Below are positions 49,767-59,055 of a stretch of 64,000 bases of DNA, piece after piece. Positions within the stretch are counted from its first letter, which is position 1. Each line of letters starts with the position of its first letter. The translations under genes were made by a program, and so were the position numbers. The DNA is from Metaruminococcus_A gallistercoris (lineage in GTDB: Bacteria > Bacillota > Clostridia > Oscillospirales > Ruminococcaceae). The notes beneath the pieces are model-generated. The model had not been told where the DNA came from. It worked only from the letters and a program-made list of their open reading frames with translations, and did no database searches. The DNA is taken from positions 3,694-67,693 of the forward strand of contig CAJFNQ010000025.1 of NCBI GenBank assembly GCA_904394975.1. Direction: 5' to 3'.

Positions 49767-51692
49767 ATGATTCAGGTAACATTAAAAGGCGGCGTTGTAA
49801 AAGAGTACGAAGCCGGCATTACCGCTGCTGACGTTGCAAAAGACCTCGGCATGGGGCTTTACAAAGCGGCATGCGGATGCAAAGTAAACGGAAAGGTCTG
49901 CGACCTGCGCACCCCGCTTAGCGAAGACTGCCATCTCGCCATTCTGACCTTCGATGATGAAGAGGGAAAAAAGATTTTCTGGCACACCTCTTCTCATCTG
50001 CTGGCGCAGGCTGTAAAACAGCTGTTCCCGCAGGCGAAGCTCGCCATCGGACCGGCGATTGAAAACGGTTTCTATTACGACTTTGACGTTAAGACCCCGT
50101 TTACAACCGAAGACCTCGCCAAAATCGAGGCACAGATGAAAAAGAACGCAAAAGCAAACCCGGACCTTGTTCGTTTTGAGCTTTCTCCGGAAGAAGCAAA
50201 ACAGAAAATGGAAGAGGCCGGCGAACCTTATAAAGTGGAGCTAATTGAGGAGCACGCATCCAAAGGCGAACCCATCAGCTTTTACACACTGGGTGATTTT
50301 ACCGATCTCTGCGCCGGCCCGCATTTAACGAACACCGCCGGCATCAAAGCGGTCAAACTGACCAGCAGCACCGGCGCGTACTGGCGTGGTGACGCGAAAA
50401 AACAGCAGCTCTGCCGCATTTACGGGGTATCCTTCCCCAAAGCAAGCGAGCTGGAAGCTCATCTCACCATGCTGGAAGAAGCCAAAAAGCGCGACCACAA
50501 CAAACTGGGCCGTGACCTGGAGCTGTTCACCACTTCGGAACTGATCGGCCAGGGACTGCCCATCATGCTGCCGAAAGGCGCGAAGATTCTGCAGATCCTT
50601 CAGCGGTTCGTGGAAGATGAAGAAGCCCGCCGCGGCTGGCTGCTCACCAAAACCCCATTTATGGCAAAAAGTGACCTGTACAAGGTTTCCGGCCACTGGG
50701 ATCATTATAAAGACGGCATGTTTGTATTGGGCGATGAGGAAAAAGACAGCGAGGTTTTCGCGCTCCGTCCAATGACCTGCCCGTTCCAGTATCAGGCATA
50801 CCTCAACAAGCCGCGTTCCTACCGTGACCTGCCGCTGCGGTACAACGAAACATCCACCCTCTTCCGCAATGAGGCGAGCGGCGAAATGCACGGACTGATC
50901 CGTGTGCGTCAGTTCACCATCTCGGAAGGGCATCTGATGTGTACCCCGGCACAGCTTGAGGATGAGTTCAAATCCTGCCTGGAACTCGCTATTTTCATGC
51001 TCAAAAAGGTCGGTCTTTACGAAGATGTTTCCTACCGTTTCTCCATGTGGGACCCGAACGACCGTGAGAAATACATCGGCACCGAGGAACAGTGGGATGA
51101 GGCACAGGGCGCCATGCGTAAAATCCTTGATCACCTGGGTCTGGATTACAAAGAAGGCGTCGGCGAAGCGGCGTTCTACGGTCCGAAGCTGGATATCCAG
51201 ATCAAAAACGTACACGGCAAAGAGGATACCCTCATCACCATCCAGATCGATCAGATGCTGGCGGAAAAATTCGGCATGGAATATGTGGATGCAGACGGTA
51301 CTAAAAAGCACCCGTACATCATCCACCGTACCTCCATCGGCTGCTACGAGCGCACCCTCGCGCTGCTGATTGAAAAATACGCAGGCGCGTTCCCGCTCTG
51401 GCTCGCTCCGGTACAGGTCAAGGTCATCCCCATCAGTGAAAAGCACCTGGACTACGCGCAGAGCGTTGCGGATGAACTGGCGAAACTGGGCGTGCGTGTG
51501 GAAACCGACAAGCGCAATGAAAAAGTCGGCTACAAAATCCGCGAGGCACAGCTGGAAAAGGTTCCGTATATGCTCATCGTGGGCGACAAGGAAGCCGAAG
51601 AGAAAACCGTTTCGGTTCGCGACCGCGGCGAAGGCGATCTGGGTTCGATGGATCTGGACACATTCCTCAAAAAATACCGCGAAGCACTTTAA
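49767..51692 (+). CDS. thrS: threonyl-tRNA synthetase
   Basis: A 641-residue class II synthetase. The order is TGS domain (1-63), the HxxxH-type editing domain (WHTSSHLLAQAVKQLFP, then DLCAGPHL), and the catalytic core with MTCPFQYQAY (zinc Cys), motif 2 FRNEASGEMHGLIRVRQF, motif 3 IGCYERTLALLIE and the anticodon-binding domain (APVQVKVIPISEKHLDYAQ). Regulation by the Thr T-box is seen upstream, and a strong terminator follows. The ribosome binding site is weak (AAAGGAACG at about 13 bases). Confidence 0.97.
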   Translation: MIQVTLKGGVVKEYEAGITAADVAKDLGMGLYKAACGCKVNGKVCDLRTPLSEDCHLAILTFDDEEGKKIFWHTSSHLLAQAVKQLFPQAKLAIGPAIENGFYYDFDVKTPFTTEDLAKIEAQMKKNAKANPDLVRFELSPEEAKQKMEEAGEPYKVELIEEHASKGEPISFYTLGDFTDLCAGPHLTNTAGIKAVKLTSSTGAYWRGDAKKQQLCRIYGVSFPKASELEAHLTMLEEAKKRDHNKLGRDLELFTTSELIGQGLPIMLPKGAKILQILQRFVEDEEARRGWLLTKTPFMAKSDLYKVSGHWDHYKDGMFVLGDEEKDSEVFALRPMTCPFQYQAYLNKPRSYRDLPLRYNETSTLFRNEASGEMHGLIRVRQFTISEGHLMCTPAQLEDEFKSCLELAIFMLKKVGLYEDVSYRFSMWDPNDREKYIGTEEQWDEAQGAMRKILDHLGLDYKEGVGEAAFYGPKLDIQIKNVHGKEDTLITIQIDQMLAEKFGMEYVDADGTKKHPYIIHRTSIGCYERTLALLIEKYAGAFPLWLAPVQVKVIPISEKHLDYAQSVADELAKLGVRVETDKRNEKVGYKIREAQLEKVPYMLIVGDKEAEEKTVSVRDRGEGDLGSMDLDTFLKKYREAL

Positions 51693-51712
51693 ATACAAAC
51701 TGCATACAACAA

Positions 51713-51748
51713 CCGCCTGTTTCATGCTTGAAGCAGGCGGCTGTTTTT
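51713..51748 (+). terminator. thrS terminator
   Basis: Arms CCGCCTGTTTC (51713-51723) and GAAGCAGGCGG (51730-51740) with one wobble, followed by CTGTTTTTTA. It lies 20 bp after the thrS stop. Confidence 0.9.
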
Positions 51749-51874
51749 TATCATGCTTTTGCCTTTCACGCCTCAAAACCGGGCAATGCTGAATAACGAT
51801 CCCAGTCTATACGCAGAAGCCAAAAAGGAACAAAAAACACCTCGCCAAACGGATAAAAACCATTTTAAAAATAG

Positions 51875-51911
51875 AAAAGGACGGCGGAAATCCTTTCCGT
51901 CGTCCTTTTTT
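51875..51911. terminator. terminator after the Nudix gene (bidirectional)
   Basis: AAAAGGACGGCGGAAA pairs with TTTCCGTCGTCCTTTTTT, 3-base loop. It serves the minus-strand Nudix gene and may back up thrS. Confidence 0.88.
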
Positions 51912-51921
51912 GAACGAAACA

Positions 51922-52326
51922 TTATTTAATGACCTGTTTTGCTTTATTGACAAGCTGTTTGTCATTATCATAGGTCAAAATGGTATGTGCCCGATTGATC
52001 TCTACCCACTTGATCTGTGAGATTTCTTCTTCCTGCGGCGTATAGTCATAGTTCTGCGCGCGGGCGATGAAATAGATCACATCCTTCTGAGTATCTTTTT
52101 TCGGTGAATAGGAGATCACTTCGCGAAAGCTCGGGTCGATGATCACATCAATCCCCGTTTCTTCCTTGATCTCCCGCAAGGCGGTTTCCTCTTCGGTTTC
52201 CCCAGGCTCCACATGCCCTTTCGGGAACGACCAGTGCCCGCCGTTGGCGTGCTTGATCAAGAGCAGTTCGGTATTTCCGTGGAACCGGCGGAATACCAAT
52301 GCTCCGCATGATTTTTCCATTGTCAT
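51922..52326 (-). CDS. Nudix hydrolase (diadenosine tetraphosphate hydrolase-like)
   Basis: A 134-residue Nudix enzyme. The box GHVEPGETEEETALREIKEE, followed by TGI, contains the required Gly, Glu, Arg, Glu and Glu. SCGALVFRRF at the start and HANGGHWSFPKGHVE fit the small Ap4A-hydrolase-like group. The start at 52326 is set by GAGGA 8 bases upstream (an ORF start at 52341 is also open). The substrate is not proven. Monocistronic, with a terminator just downstream. Confidence 0.9.
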   Translation of the reverse strand: MTMEKSCGALVFRRFHGNTELLLIKHANGGHWSFPKGHVEPGETEEETALREIKEETGIDVIIDPSFREVISYSPKKDTQKDVIYFIARAQNYDYTPQEEEISQIKWVEINRAHTILTYDNDKQLVNKAKQVIK

Positions 52327-52452
52327 AAACGTTCCTCGCATCCATATATAATAACTGGTTCCATTATAACACGTTTTGCCAAAAATGTCATAACGTTCAT
52401 AAAGTTTTAATTTTTATTTTCAAAAATTCCTGTTTCTTTTAAACCGGCCCGG

Positions 52453-52493
52453 CAAAAAACGGAAGTCCGCTTTTGCCGCAGACCTCCGTTTTG
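52453..52493 (-). terminator. terminator of the nrdJ unit
   Basis: AACGGAGGTC and GACTTCCGTT form an imperfect stem on the minus strand, with TTTTTTGCC following. It lies 12 bp after the nucleotidyltransferase stop. Confidence 0.8.
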
Positions 52494-52504
52494 ACCGATT
52501 GCTT

Positions 52505-53209
52505 TCATGATTCTACAGAAGCACCATACTGGCGCACCAACGCTCCGGACCAGTTCAAAAGCTGTTCCAACACTTGATTTTGCTCATTTGCAGGAAGCTT
52601 TTTGAAACCGCGCAAAGCGGTATATATTTTTAACAGTTCTTGTTTCTGCCCGGTTGCCGTGTGAAAGAGTTCTTCCAGCCGCTGAGGATATTCCCCTGTT
52701 TCACAAAGCCGCTGTGCCTGCAGAATGAACCGGGCGGACTTGAGAAGCCCTGAAAGAGTCTGTTCATCACATCCATACAGCAAACAGTGACAGGTCATGT
52801 GATAAACTCCACACGCGCCGGACAAAACCGCTTGTGCCGCATCCTCCGCGGACGGAACCGGAAAAATATCCTCCAACTGCCCATAAAAAGGAAGAGTACT
52901 GTAATAGAACGAGAGACGATCAGCTGAGTCCCAGCAGGCAAGCTCCTGCCTGCCGGAAACAAAGCCGCACAGTTCACCTTGCTCCGGCATTCCGGAATAC
53001 ACCAAACGGATATGGGAAAGGTCTTCAGCAGACAGACAATCGAGCACCACGACCGGGTCGATATCACTCAGACTGTCTTCCTCCCCGCGTGCCCGGCTTC
53101 CCTGAAGCCCGATAAAAATCAACCGTTCACCGAACTCCCGCAAAAGCGACCCGGTCAGCTGCTGCATCCATTCCCGTGAGGCGGGAGCAACCGTTTCACT
53201 CAGCTGCAT
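52505..53209 (-). CDS. nucleotidyltransferase-domain protein
   Basis: A 234-residue protein with an N-terminal Pol-beta nucleotidyltransferase fold: GLQGSRARGEEDSLSDIDPV (about 34-53) is the GSx10DxD motif with the two catalytic Asps. The rest is helical and may be a substrate-binding domain (KSARFILQAQRLCETGEYP), as in aminoglycoside or tRNA nucleotidyltransferases. No antitoxin partner is adjacent. The start overlaps the end of nrdJ by 10 bp, implying coupling to ribonucleotide reductase, for which there is no obvious reason. Substrate unknown. Confidence 0.75.
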   Translation of the reverse strand: MQLSETVAPASREWMQQLTGSLLREFGERLIFIGLQGSRARGEEDSLSDIDPVVVLDCLSAEDLSHIRLVYSGMPEQGELCGFVSGRQELACWDSADRLSFYYSTLPFYGQLEDIFPVPSAEDAAQAVLSGACGVYHMTCHCLLYGCDEQTLSGLLKSARFILQAQRLCETGEYPQRLEELFHTATGQKQELLKIYTALRGFKKLPANEQNQVLEQLLNWSGALVRQYGASVES

Positions 53210-55467
53210 TTACTGTACCCGCAGTTGCGGCAAACCACACAGCCGCCTTCATGTTCAACAACAGCACCGCATTCCGGGCAGTATTTAAACCCTTTATCCG
53301 CATTGCCGGCAGGCTCGCCCTTTTTCTTTTCCGGAGCTTGCGGAATGCTTGGGATGACCGGCGGCATCCCCTCTGTCTTACCGGATTTGATGAGGTCGTC
53401 CACCTTTTTGATGACTTTCGCGATACCGTCCGGACAGGAGGTACATTTCATCCCCTGCTGACGAACCGTAGACGGGCAGCGGATGCCCTTGAGCTGGTCG
53501 AGAATCTCCTCCACCGAAATACCGGAACGAAGAGCGATGGAAGCAAGTCTTGCTGTCGCTTCCGACTGGGACGGGCATCCTCCCGCTTTTCCAGTACTGG
53601 TGAACACCTCACAGATACCGTTTTCATCGTAGTTAACGGTAACATACAGGTTGCCGCAGCCAATCTTGACCCTCTCGGTAAATCCGCTGGTGACTTCCGG
53701 GCGGGGACGCGGCGTGATGTTCTGGGCAAATTCCGGTTCTTCCTTCTCATCCCCGCGCTTTACTTTACCAATGTTGAGCACCTGGCTGTCACGCGAGCCG
53801 TCACGATAAATTGTGACGCCTTTGCACCCAAGGCGGTAAGCCAGGTCGTACACCTCACGCACCTCGTCTACCGTAGCGCTGTTCTGGAAGTTCACCGTTT
53901 TGGAAACCGCGTTGTCGGTGTGATGCTGGAAACCCGCCTGCATCCGGACATGGTACTCCGGGCTGACGTCATGCGAGCAAACGAACACCCGGCGGATATC
54001 TTCCGGAATCTCCGGAATATGAGCAAGGGTGCCTTCCGAAGCAATCTTGCGCATCAGCGCTTCCGAGTACAAACCGCGTTTTTGCAGTGTATCCTTCAAA
54101 ATGGGGTTGACTTCGACCATTTCGGTGTTATCCATAACATTGCGGATGAACGCAAACGCAAACACCGGTTCAACGCCGGAGCTGACTCCCGCAATGATGG
54201 AAAGTGTACCGGTCGGCGCAATGGTCGTGACCGTAGCGTTGCGCACCGGCTGCCCGTTTTTCAGGGTGCTCTGCTCAAACAGCGGGAAGGTGCCGCGGGT
54301 TTCCGCCAGCTTACGGCTGGTCTCCCAGCCGATGTTGTGGATAAAGCCCATCACCTTTTCGCCCAGCGCAACGCCTTCCTCCGAATTGTAAGGGATGCCG
54401 AGCCGCAGCAGCATATCGGCAAAGCCCATAACGCCAAGCCCGATCTTACGAAGCTGCTTTGTCGTCTCATCAATTTTGGGAATCGGATATTTATTGACCT
54501 CGATGACATTATCCAGAAAATGCACTGCCGTGCGGACTGTTTTTTCCAAACGGTCGTAATTGATCACATAGCCGTTCGGGGTCTCATCCAGCATAGCAAC
54601 CAGATTGATGGAACCCAGGTTGCAGGACTCGTACGGCAGAAGCGGCTGTTCCCCGCACGGATTGGTGCTTTCAATCTCAGCAATATCCGGCACCACATTG
54701 TCCCGGTTGAGACGGTCCAAAAAGATGATGCCCGGCTCACCGTTGCGCCATGCGCTCTCTACAATCTTGCCGTAAACCTCACGCGCGCGAAGACTTCCCA
54801 CTGTTTCTTTGGTGGACGGATCAACGAGCGGATAGGTTTCATCGGCCTCTACCGCCTGCATGAACCGCTCGGTAATACCAACCGAAATATTAAAGTTGGT
54901 AATTTCAGCGTTGTCTTTTTTACAGTCAATAAATGCAAGAATATCCGGGTGATCGACCCGCAGAATACCCATGTTCGCCCCACGGCGGGTACCGCCCTGC
55001 TTAACCGCCTCGGTCGCCATGTTAAAGACCTTCATAAAACTGATCGGGCCGCTCGCGACTCCACCGGTAGAATTGACCGTAGCGCCGGCCGGACGAAGAC
55101 GGGAGAAGGAAAATCCTGTTCCTCCGCCGGATTTGTGGATGAGCGCCGCCTGTTTGATGGCTTCAAAAATCCCTTCCATGCTGTCTTCCACCGGCAGAAC
55201 AAAGCAGGCGGAAAGCTGGCCGAGCGGACGGCCCGCGTTCATCAAAGTCGGGGAATTGGGCAAAAACTCAAGGTTGGTCATCATTTCATAAAAACGAGCC
55301 GACACCGCGGAAACATCCGCTTTTGGGTCAAAATGACTGTCTGCCGACGCGATCGCATCCGCGACACGGCGAAACAAACCTTCTACCGTTTCCATCGGAT
55401 CGCCGTGTTCATCTTTTGCCAGATACCGGCGCTCCAGCACCAGTTCCGCATTTTTATTAATTTTCAT
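53200..55467 (-). CDS. nrdJ: vitamin B12-dependent ribonucleotide reductase
   Basis: A 755-residue class II reductase that makes deoxyribonucleotides with adenosylcobalamin and so works without oxygen. Blocks include NSPTLMNAGRPLGQLSACF, GGGTGFSFSRLRP, NPCGEQPLLPYESCNLGSIN (with the Cys-Glu active site), GVMGFADMLLRLGI and TIAPTGTLSIIAGVSSGVEP. After a linker, the tail is a zinc ribbon CPECG / CRNCGYSKC, typical of this family. It lies upstream of the nucleotidyltransferase. A promoter with an inverted repeat is at 55480-55543; no cobalamin riboswitch is visible. Confidence 0.96.
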   Translation of the reverse strand: MKINKNAELVLERRYLAKDEHGDPMETVEGLFRRVADAIASADSHFDPKADVSAVSARFYEMMTNLEFLPNSPTLMNAGRPLGQLSACFVLPVEDSMEGIFEAIKQAALIHKSGGGTGFSFSRLRPAGATVNSTGGVASGPISFMKVFNMATEAVKQGGTRRGANMGILRVDHPDILAFIDCKKDNAEITNFNISVGITERFMQAVEADETYPLVDPSTKETVGSLRAREVYGKIVESAWRNGEPGIIFLDRLNRDNVVPDIAEIESTNPCGEQPLLPYESCNLGSINLVAMLDETPNGYVINYDRLEKTVRTAVHFLDNVIEVNKYPIPKIDETTKQLRKIGLGVMGFADMLLRLGIPYNSEEGVALGEKVMGFIHNIGWETSRKLAETRGTFPLFEQSTLKNGQPVRNATVTTIAPTGTLSIIAGVSSGVEPVFAFAFIRNVMDNTEMVEVNPILKDTLQKRGLYSEALMRKIASEGTLAHIPEIPEDIRRVFVCSHDVSPEYHVRMQAGFQHHTDNAVSKTVNFQNSATVDEVREVYDLAYRLGCKGVTIYRDGSRDSQVLNIGKVKRGDEKEEPEFAQNITPRPRPEVTSGFTERVKIGCGNLYVTVNYDENGICEVFTSTGKAGGCPSQSEATARLASIALRSGISVEEILDQLKGIRCPSTVRQQGMKCTSCPDGIAKVIKKVDDLIKSGKTEGMPPVIPSIPQAPEKKKGEPAGNADKGFKYCPECGAVVEHEGGCVVCRNCGYSKCS

Positions 55468-55479
55468 GTTGATCCCCTC

Positions 55480-55515
55480 TATCTTGTATTTAAAAATTCA
55501 AGCTAACACAAGATA
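55480..55515. repeat. inverted repeat in the nrdJ 5' region
   Basis: TATCTTGT (55480-55487) and ACAAGATA (55508-55515), perfect 8-bp arms with a 20-base spacer. The inner arm abuts the -10 of the nrdJ promoter. Confidence 0.6.
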
Positions 55516-55543
55516 ATGTATCACAAATACGTTAAAAAAACAA
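55515..55543 (-). promoter_or_regulatory. nrdJ promoter
   Basis: Minus-strand TTGTTT (55538-55543), 17 bp, TACATT (55515-55520) with a TGA extended -10, about 48 bp before the nrdJ start. The adjacent inverted repeat could hold a regulator such as NrdR, although the NrdR box consensus is not matched well. Confidence 0.5.
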
Positions 55544-55697
55544 TTCACTTTTAAAAAGATGTCCTTAAAAGTCAAAAATGCAAACCATTTTTGCACGGAA
55601 TGGTTTGACAGGTTCCGGCAATAAACGCAGAGAATACGGTACATAATAAAGAGGAACAGGACGCAAAACGCCCGGAAGTAAAAAATGGAGGATCAAC

Positions 55698-56489
55698 ATG
55701 AAACAGGCTTTCAAAATCACCATGCTCGTTTGCGCGGTTGGCGCATTGACCGCCGCCAGCGTCGCATTATCACAAAACCGGGTGCCGGAAACAGTAAACG
55801 CGGCAGAACTTTCGGATTCTGGCGGAGTTTTGGCACAGAGTGAGCTTTTTCTCACGCTCCCGGAAAAGGAGGAGTCTATGGAAAACAGCAGCGACAAAGC
55901 CACAGAGACCTTAACATCCCCTTCAGAAGACTGGAGGCTGCTCCTTGTGAATTCCACCCATCCCGTACCGGAAGGGTATCAAGTTGAGCTGGAGTATGTC
56001 CAGTCAGATTACCGGATGGATGCCAGAGTGACCGAAGATATGAAAGCTATGATTGACGCTGCAAAAGAAGATGGTATTAATCTTTGGGTATTGTCCGCAT
56101 ACCGCACACAGGAATACCAGCAGAGTTTATTTGAGCAGAATGTTCGTCAGCTTCAAGCACAGGGAATGACCCAAGAGGAAGCAACCGCTGAAACAGCGGC
56201 AAATGTTGCCGTACCGGGTACCAGTGAGCATCAGACCGGCCTCGCCGCGGACATCATGTGCGCGGAATGGACCGGCGGCATCACCGAAGACTTTGCAGAA
56301 ACCGAAGCTTATGCCTGGCTGCATACCCATTGTGCCGAATATGGATTCATCGAGCGTTACCCGAAGGATAAAACCGAGATCACAAAAATCGTTTATGAGC
56401 CCTGGCATTACCGCTATGTTGGAAAAGAACACGCAGAAACAATCATGGAACAGGGCATTACACTGGAAGAATACCTCGGTATGATGTAA
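55698..56489 (+). CDS. D-alanyl-D-alanine carboxypeptidase (VanY family)
   Basis: A 263-residue exported zinc peptidase that trims D-Ala from cell-wall peptides. An N-terminal hydrophobic segment (about 5-25) anchors or exports it, followed by a low-complexity linker to about residue 75. The VanY domain has the Arg block LSAYRTQEYQQSLFEQN, SEHQTGLAADI with metal His and Asp, and YEPWHYRYVG with the last His. A strong GGAGG site precedes the ATG. Monocistronic, with a terminator downstream. It is unlikely to give vancomycin resistance alone. Confidence 0.92.
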   Translation: MKQAFKITMLVCAVGALTAASVALSQNRVPETVNAAELSDSGGVLAQSELFLTLPEKEESMENSSDKATETLTSPSEDWRLLLVNSTHPVPEGYQVELEYVQSDYRMDARVTEDMKAMIDAAKEDGINLWVLSAYRTQEYQQSLFEQNVRQLQAQGMTQEEATAETAANVAVPGTSEHQTGLAADIMCAEWTGGITEDFAETEAYAWLHTHCAEYGFIERYPKDKTEITKIVYEPWHYRYVGKEHAETIMEQGITLEEYLGMM

Positions 56490-56516
56490 AGGCTGAATCT
56501 CCCGGCCCCAATCAAA

Positions 56517-56559
56517 TAAAAAATGCGTTTCCGCTTTTAAAACGGAAACGCATTTTTCT
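56517..56559. terminator. bidirectional terminator between vanY-like and abfA
   Basis: AAAAATGCGTTTCCG pairs with CGGAAACGCATTTTT across a CTTTTAAAA loop, with A and T tails for both convergent genes. Confidence 0.92.
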
Positions 56560-56571
56560 TAGAGATCTTTT

Positions 56572-58089
56572 TTATTTTGTTTTCAAACGAAGAACGTTCC
56601 AGGAATGCTTTTTGAGCACTGCGGTCAGTTTTCCGTCGACCGGAGCATCCAAAGAAAGGGTTTCCGGTTTGATGACATCCGGGGTTTCAAAAGTGTTGCG
56701 AACAAACGGGTCTTCATTGTACAGCTCAATCCGTTCTACCGGAACAAGCTCGCCAAACGAACGAAGATCGAACGCGGTCTCAATGTCATCTTCCATCGAA
56801 CAGTTGATGGCAAAAACAGTCACATCGCCGGTTTCGGGATTATAGACTGTCGCGTTCACGATTGCCGGCTGCTCGCCGTAATGCTCGGTCATGACCATTG
56901 GGCCGTTGACAACAGTGCGGATAGCAATACCTTTTGCGAACTTCGCCACATGCATAAACGGATAGAAGGTACCCTGACGAATCACTTCGCCGCCCTCTTT
57001 AGTGGAGATCATACCGCCATTGTTAACCAGCAAAGACTGGTTCGCGATCTTTACACGGTCCGCATTGTTCAAGAAGGTGCAGAGCATGCCGCCGTAAATC
57101 ATGGTATCAATCTGCGTGAATGCCGAATAGCCGCGCTGTTCACGGGTTCCGTCGCCTCGGTCGCTGGTGACAACGCCCCACTCATCAAACGAAATGTTGA
57201 CGGTTTTATTGGAGTGTTTCATTCCCTTTACATAATCCGCGGCGCCAATGACCGTGTTGAGAAAATCCTGAAGATCGGTAAAGAAATGCGGGATATCCGC
57301 AAATGTATCCACCAGCGGGTAGAACATATTCGCCGCCGGAGTGTAGTTGTAATAACGGTGGAGAGACATATAATCGATCTGGTCATATGCCCGTTCCAGA
57401 ACCTCACGGTCCCATTTACCGAAGGTGGTATGTTCCGGCTCGGTCGCGCAGCTTCCGCAGAAAACGCACTCGATGGAAGGATCGGTCCAGCGCATTACCT
57501 TCGCCGCTTCGTTTGCTTTTTTGGCGTAATCATCTGCGTCCATCGCACAGATCTGCCACGGGCCGTCCATCTCGTTTCCGATGCACCAGGTTTTAAAGCC
57601 ATGCGGTTTTTCTACGCCGTGCTGCTTGCGCAGCTCGCTCCAGTAGGTGCCGCCTTCGCGGTTGCAGTAATCAACGATCTCCTGCGCGTCCTTCGGCGTT
57701 CCGGTGCCCATATTGACCGCCATCATAACTTCCGCGCCAATATCCTCGGCAAACTTGGCAAATTCGTTGGTACCGACCTGGTTGGTATCCACCACATGCC
57801 ATGCCGGGTCATACTTTGCAGGGCGCTCTTCCTTCGGGCCGATGCCGTCTTTCCAGTCGTAACCGGAGACAAAGTTACCGCCCGGATACCGCAGGATGGT
57901 GACACCCAGTTCACGCAACAATTCTTTTACGTCACCGCGGAAACCATTTTCGTCCGCTGTGGGATGGGTGGGTTCATAAATGCCGCCGTAAACCGTGCGG
58001 CCAAGATGTTCCACAAAAGAACCGGCAAGGCGTTTGTCTACCTCGCTGATCTGATAATCCTTATCAATGATGATTTTTGCTTTTTTCAC
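56572..58089 (-). CDS. abfA: alpha-L-arabinofuranosidase (GH51)
   Basis: A 505-residue family 51 enzyme that removes arabinofuranosyl residues from arabinoxylan and arabinan oligosaccharides. RYPGGNFVSGYDWKDGIGP, the acid/base WCIGNEMDGPWQ and the nucleophile region ISFDEWGVV are the family signatures. The C-terminal beta domain follows. No signal peptide is present, so it acts on imported oligosaccharides. GGAGG lies about 13 bases upstream of the ATG, a little far. It is alone, with no transporter, suggesting scattered pentose genes. Confidence 0.95.
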   Translation of the reverse strand: MKKAKIIIDKDYQISEVDKRLAGSFVEHLGRTVYGGIYEPTHPTADENGFRGDVKELLRELGVTILRYPGGNFVSGYDWKDGIGPKEERPAKYDPAWHVVDTNQVGTNEFAKFAEDIGAEVMMAVNMGTGTPKDAQEIVDYCNREGGTYWSELRKQHGVEKPHGFKTWCIGNEMDGPWQICAMDADDYAKKANEAAKVMRWTDPSIECVFCGSCATEPEHTTFGKWDREVLERAYDQIDYMSLHRYYNYTPAANMFYPLVDTFADIPHFFTDLQDFLNTVIGAADYVKGMKHSNKTVNISFDEWGVVTSDRGDGTREQRGYSAFTQIDTMIYGGMLCTFLNNADRVKIANQSLLVNNGGMISTKEGGEVIRQGTFYPFMHVAKFAKGIAIRTVVNGPMVMTEHYGEQPAIVNATVYNPETGDVTVFAINCSMEDDIETAFDLRSFGELVPVERIELYNEDPFVRNTFETPDVIKPETLSLDAPVDGKLTAVLKKHSWNVLRLKTK

Positions 58090-58154
58090 GACAGGGTTGC
58101 CTCCTTTGAATTGTTCAGATGCTGTGAATAATTGTATGATATGTGGATGCTTTC

Positions 58155-58160
58155 ATTATA
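58155..58160 (-). promoter_or_regulatory. possible abfA -10
   Basis: Minus-strand TATAAT about 65 bp before abfA, without a recognisable -35. A GAAAGCATCC stretch just after it distantly resembles a cre site but is not palindromic. Confidence 0.35.
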
Positions 58161-58232
58161 ATACAAACCTAAAGCGGTCGCCTATTGCCAAGATGTTCAA
58201 ATTGTTTTGCACATTTCTGTGCAAAAAAGCAG

Positions 58233-58964
58233 TCATTCAATCCCGTAAAGAGCACATGCGTTTTCCCGGAGTTTCTGTTCATACAAGCCAACTACATCCG
58301 AAAGCCGAAAAAACATATACGGGCAGGAGCCGATTGTCCCGGTTCGAATAAAACCCCGTTCCATTGCCATCCGCTGAATGGTGTACCAAGCCTGTACAGG
58401 AGGAAGCCCGGTTTCAACCAACCACTCTGACGGTGGATACAGCTTCTGCACTTCCGGCGACGGTCTGAAGACAGCTTGTACCGCTTCCGGCAGAAGATAT
58501 TCCACTGAATGCATTGCACTCAAACGGTAAATATCCACTCCGAGCAGGAGACCCCATCCACCGTTTTGTACAAACCAGCCAAATCCCTCCGGCGCTTTTG
58601 CGGCATACTTTCCCCAGACCGAAACACGAAAAATCCCTTCGCCTGTGACCACATCCGGCATCTTACGAAACCGGTCGGCTACAATGCCCATTCCACTCAC
58701 AGGCGCATCCGGCGGCAGGATCCTAAGCTTGCAGGTAACGCCCAGTGACCGGTCTGTCTGGGTGAACGGAACAGGATGACTGAGACGAAAGGAAGGCATT
58801 GCAATGCTTCCTTCCGTACCCACCGCTTTTTCAAGTGCGCCAATCAGTGTGTCAGGACCTCCCTCCACAAATCCAAAACGGCGGAACGAGGTGTGAACTT
58901 CCAAGCTCATTCCCGGTTGTACGCCAAAAACAGCAAAAGCGTTTAACAGCTGTTCACCGTTCAT
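58233..58964 (-). CDS. aminoglycoside 3-N-acetyltransferase family protein
   Basis: A 243-residue protein of the AAC(3)/antibiotic_NAT family. Blocks are LEVHTSFRRFGFVEGGPDTL, IAMPSFRLSHPVPFTQTDR, the GWGLLLGVDIYRLSAMHSVEY region with the presumed catalytic His, and MERGFIRTGTIGSCPYMFFR. The start at 58964 is set by AAGGA 7 bases upstream (the frame opens at 59033). Chromosomal members of this family often do not act on aminoglycosides, so resistance should not be assumed. It follows the AbrB-type gene by 91 bp on the same strand. Confidence 0.85.
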   Translation of the reverse strand: MNGEQLLNAFAVFGVQPGMSLEVHTSFRRFGFVEGGPDTLIGALEKAVGTEGSIAMPSFRLSHPVPFTQTDRSLGVTCKLRILPPDAPVSGMGIVADRFRKMPDVVTGEGIFRVSVWGKYAAKAPEGFGWFVQNGGWGLLLGVDIYRLSAMHSVEYLLPEAVQAVFRPSPEVQKLYPPSEWLVETGLPPVQAWYTIQRMAMERGFIRTGTIGSCPYMFFRLSDVVGLYEQKLRENACALYGIE

Positions 58965-59055
58965 TGTTCTTTCCTTCACCCCCAAAACCAATTTTGGCAA
59001 TTGGACCAAGTATTTCTTCCTTTTTTCAACCAACTGAACGTTTCTGCCGCTCGCT

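Noticed and set aside
50325..51776. 483-codon minus-strand open frame opposite thrS
   Set aside because: Antisense to thrS, with no recognisable domain; it also runs across the thrS terminator.
53176..55506. 776-codon open frame on the plus strand opposite nrdJ
   Set aside because: It mirrors the well-supported nrdJ gene, has no family motif and has a composition typical of an antisense shadow in GC-biased codons.
55468..55697. Possible cobalamin riboswitch before nrdJ
   Set aside because: The leader from the predicted start is only about 40 bases, and no B12 box is present.
56605..58131. 508-codon open frame opposite abfA
   Set aside because: Antisense shadow of the GH51 gene, with no ribosome binding site or motif.
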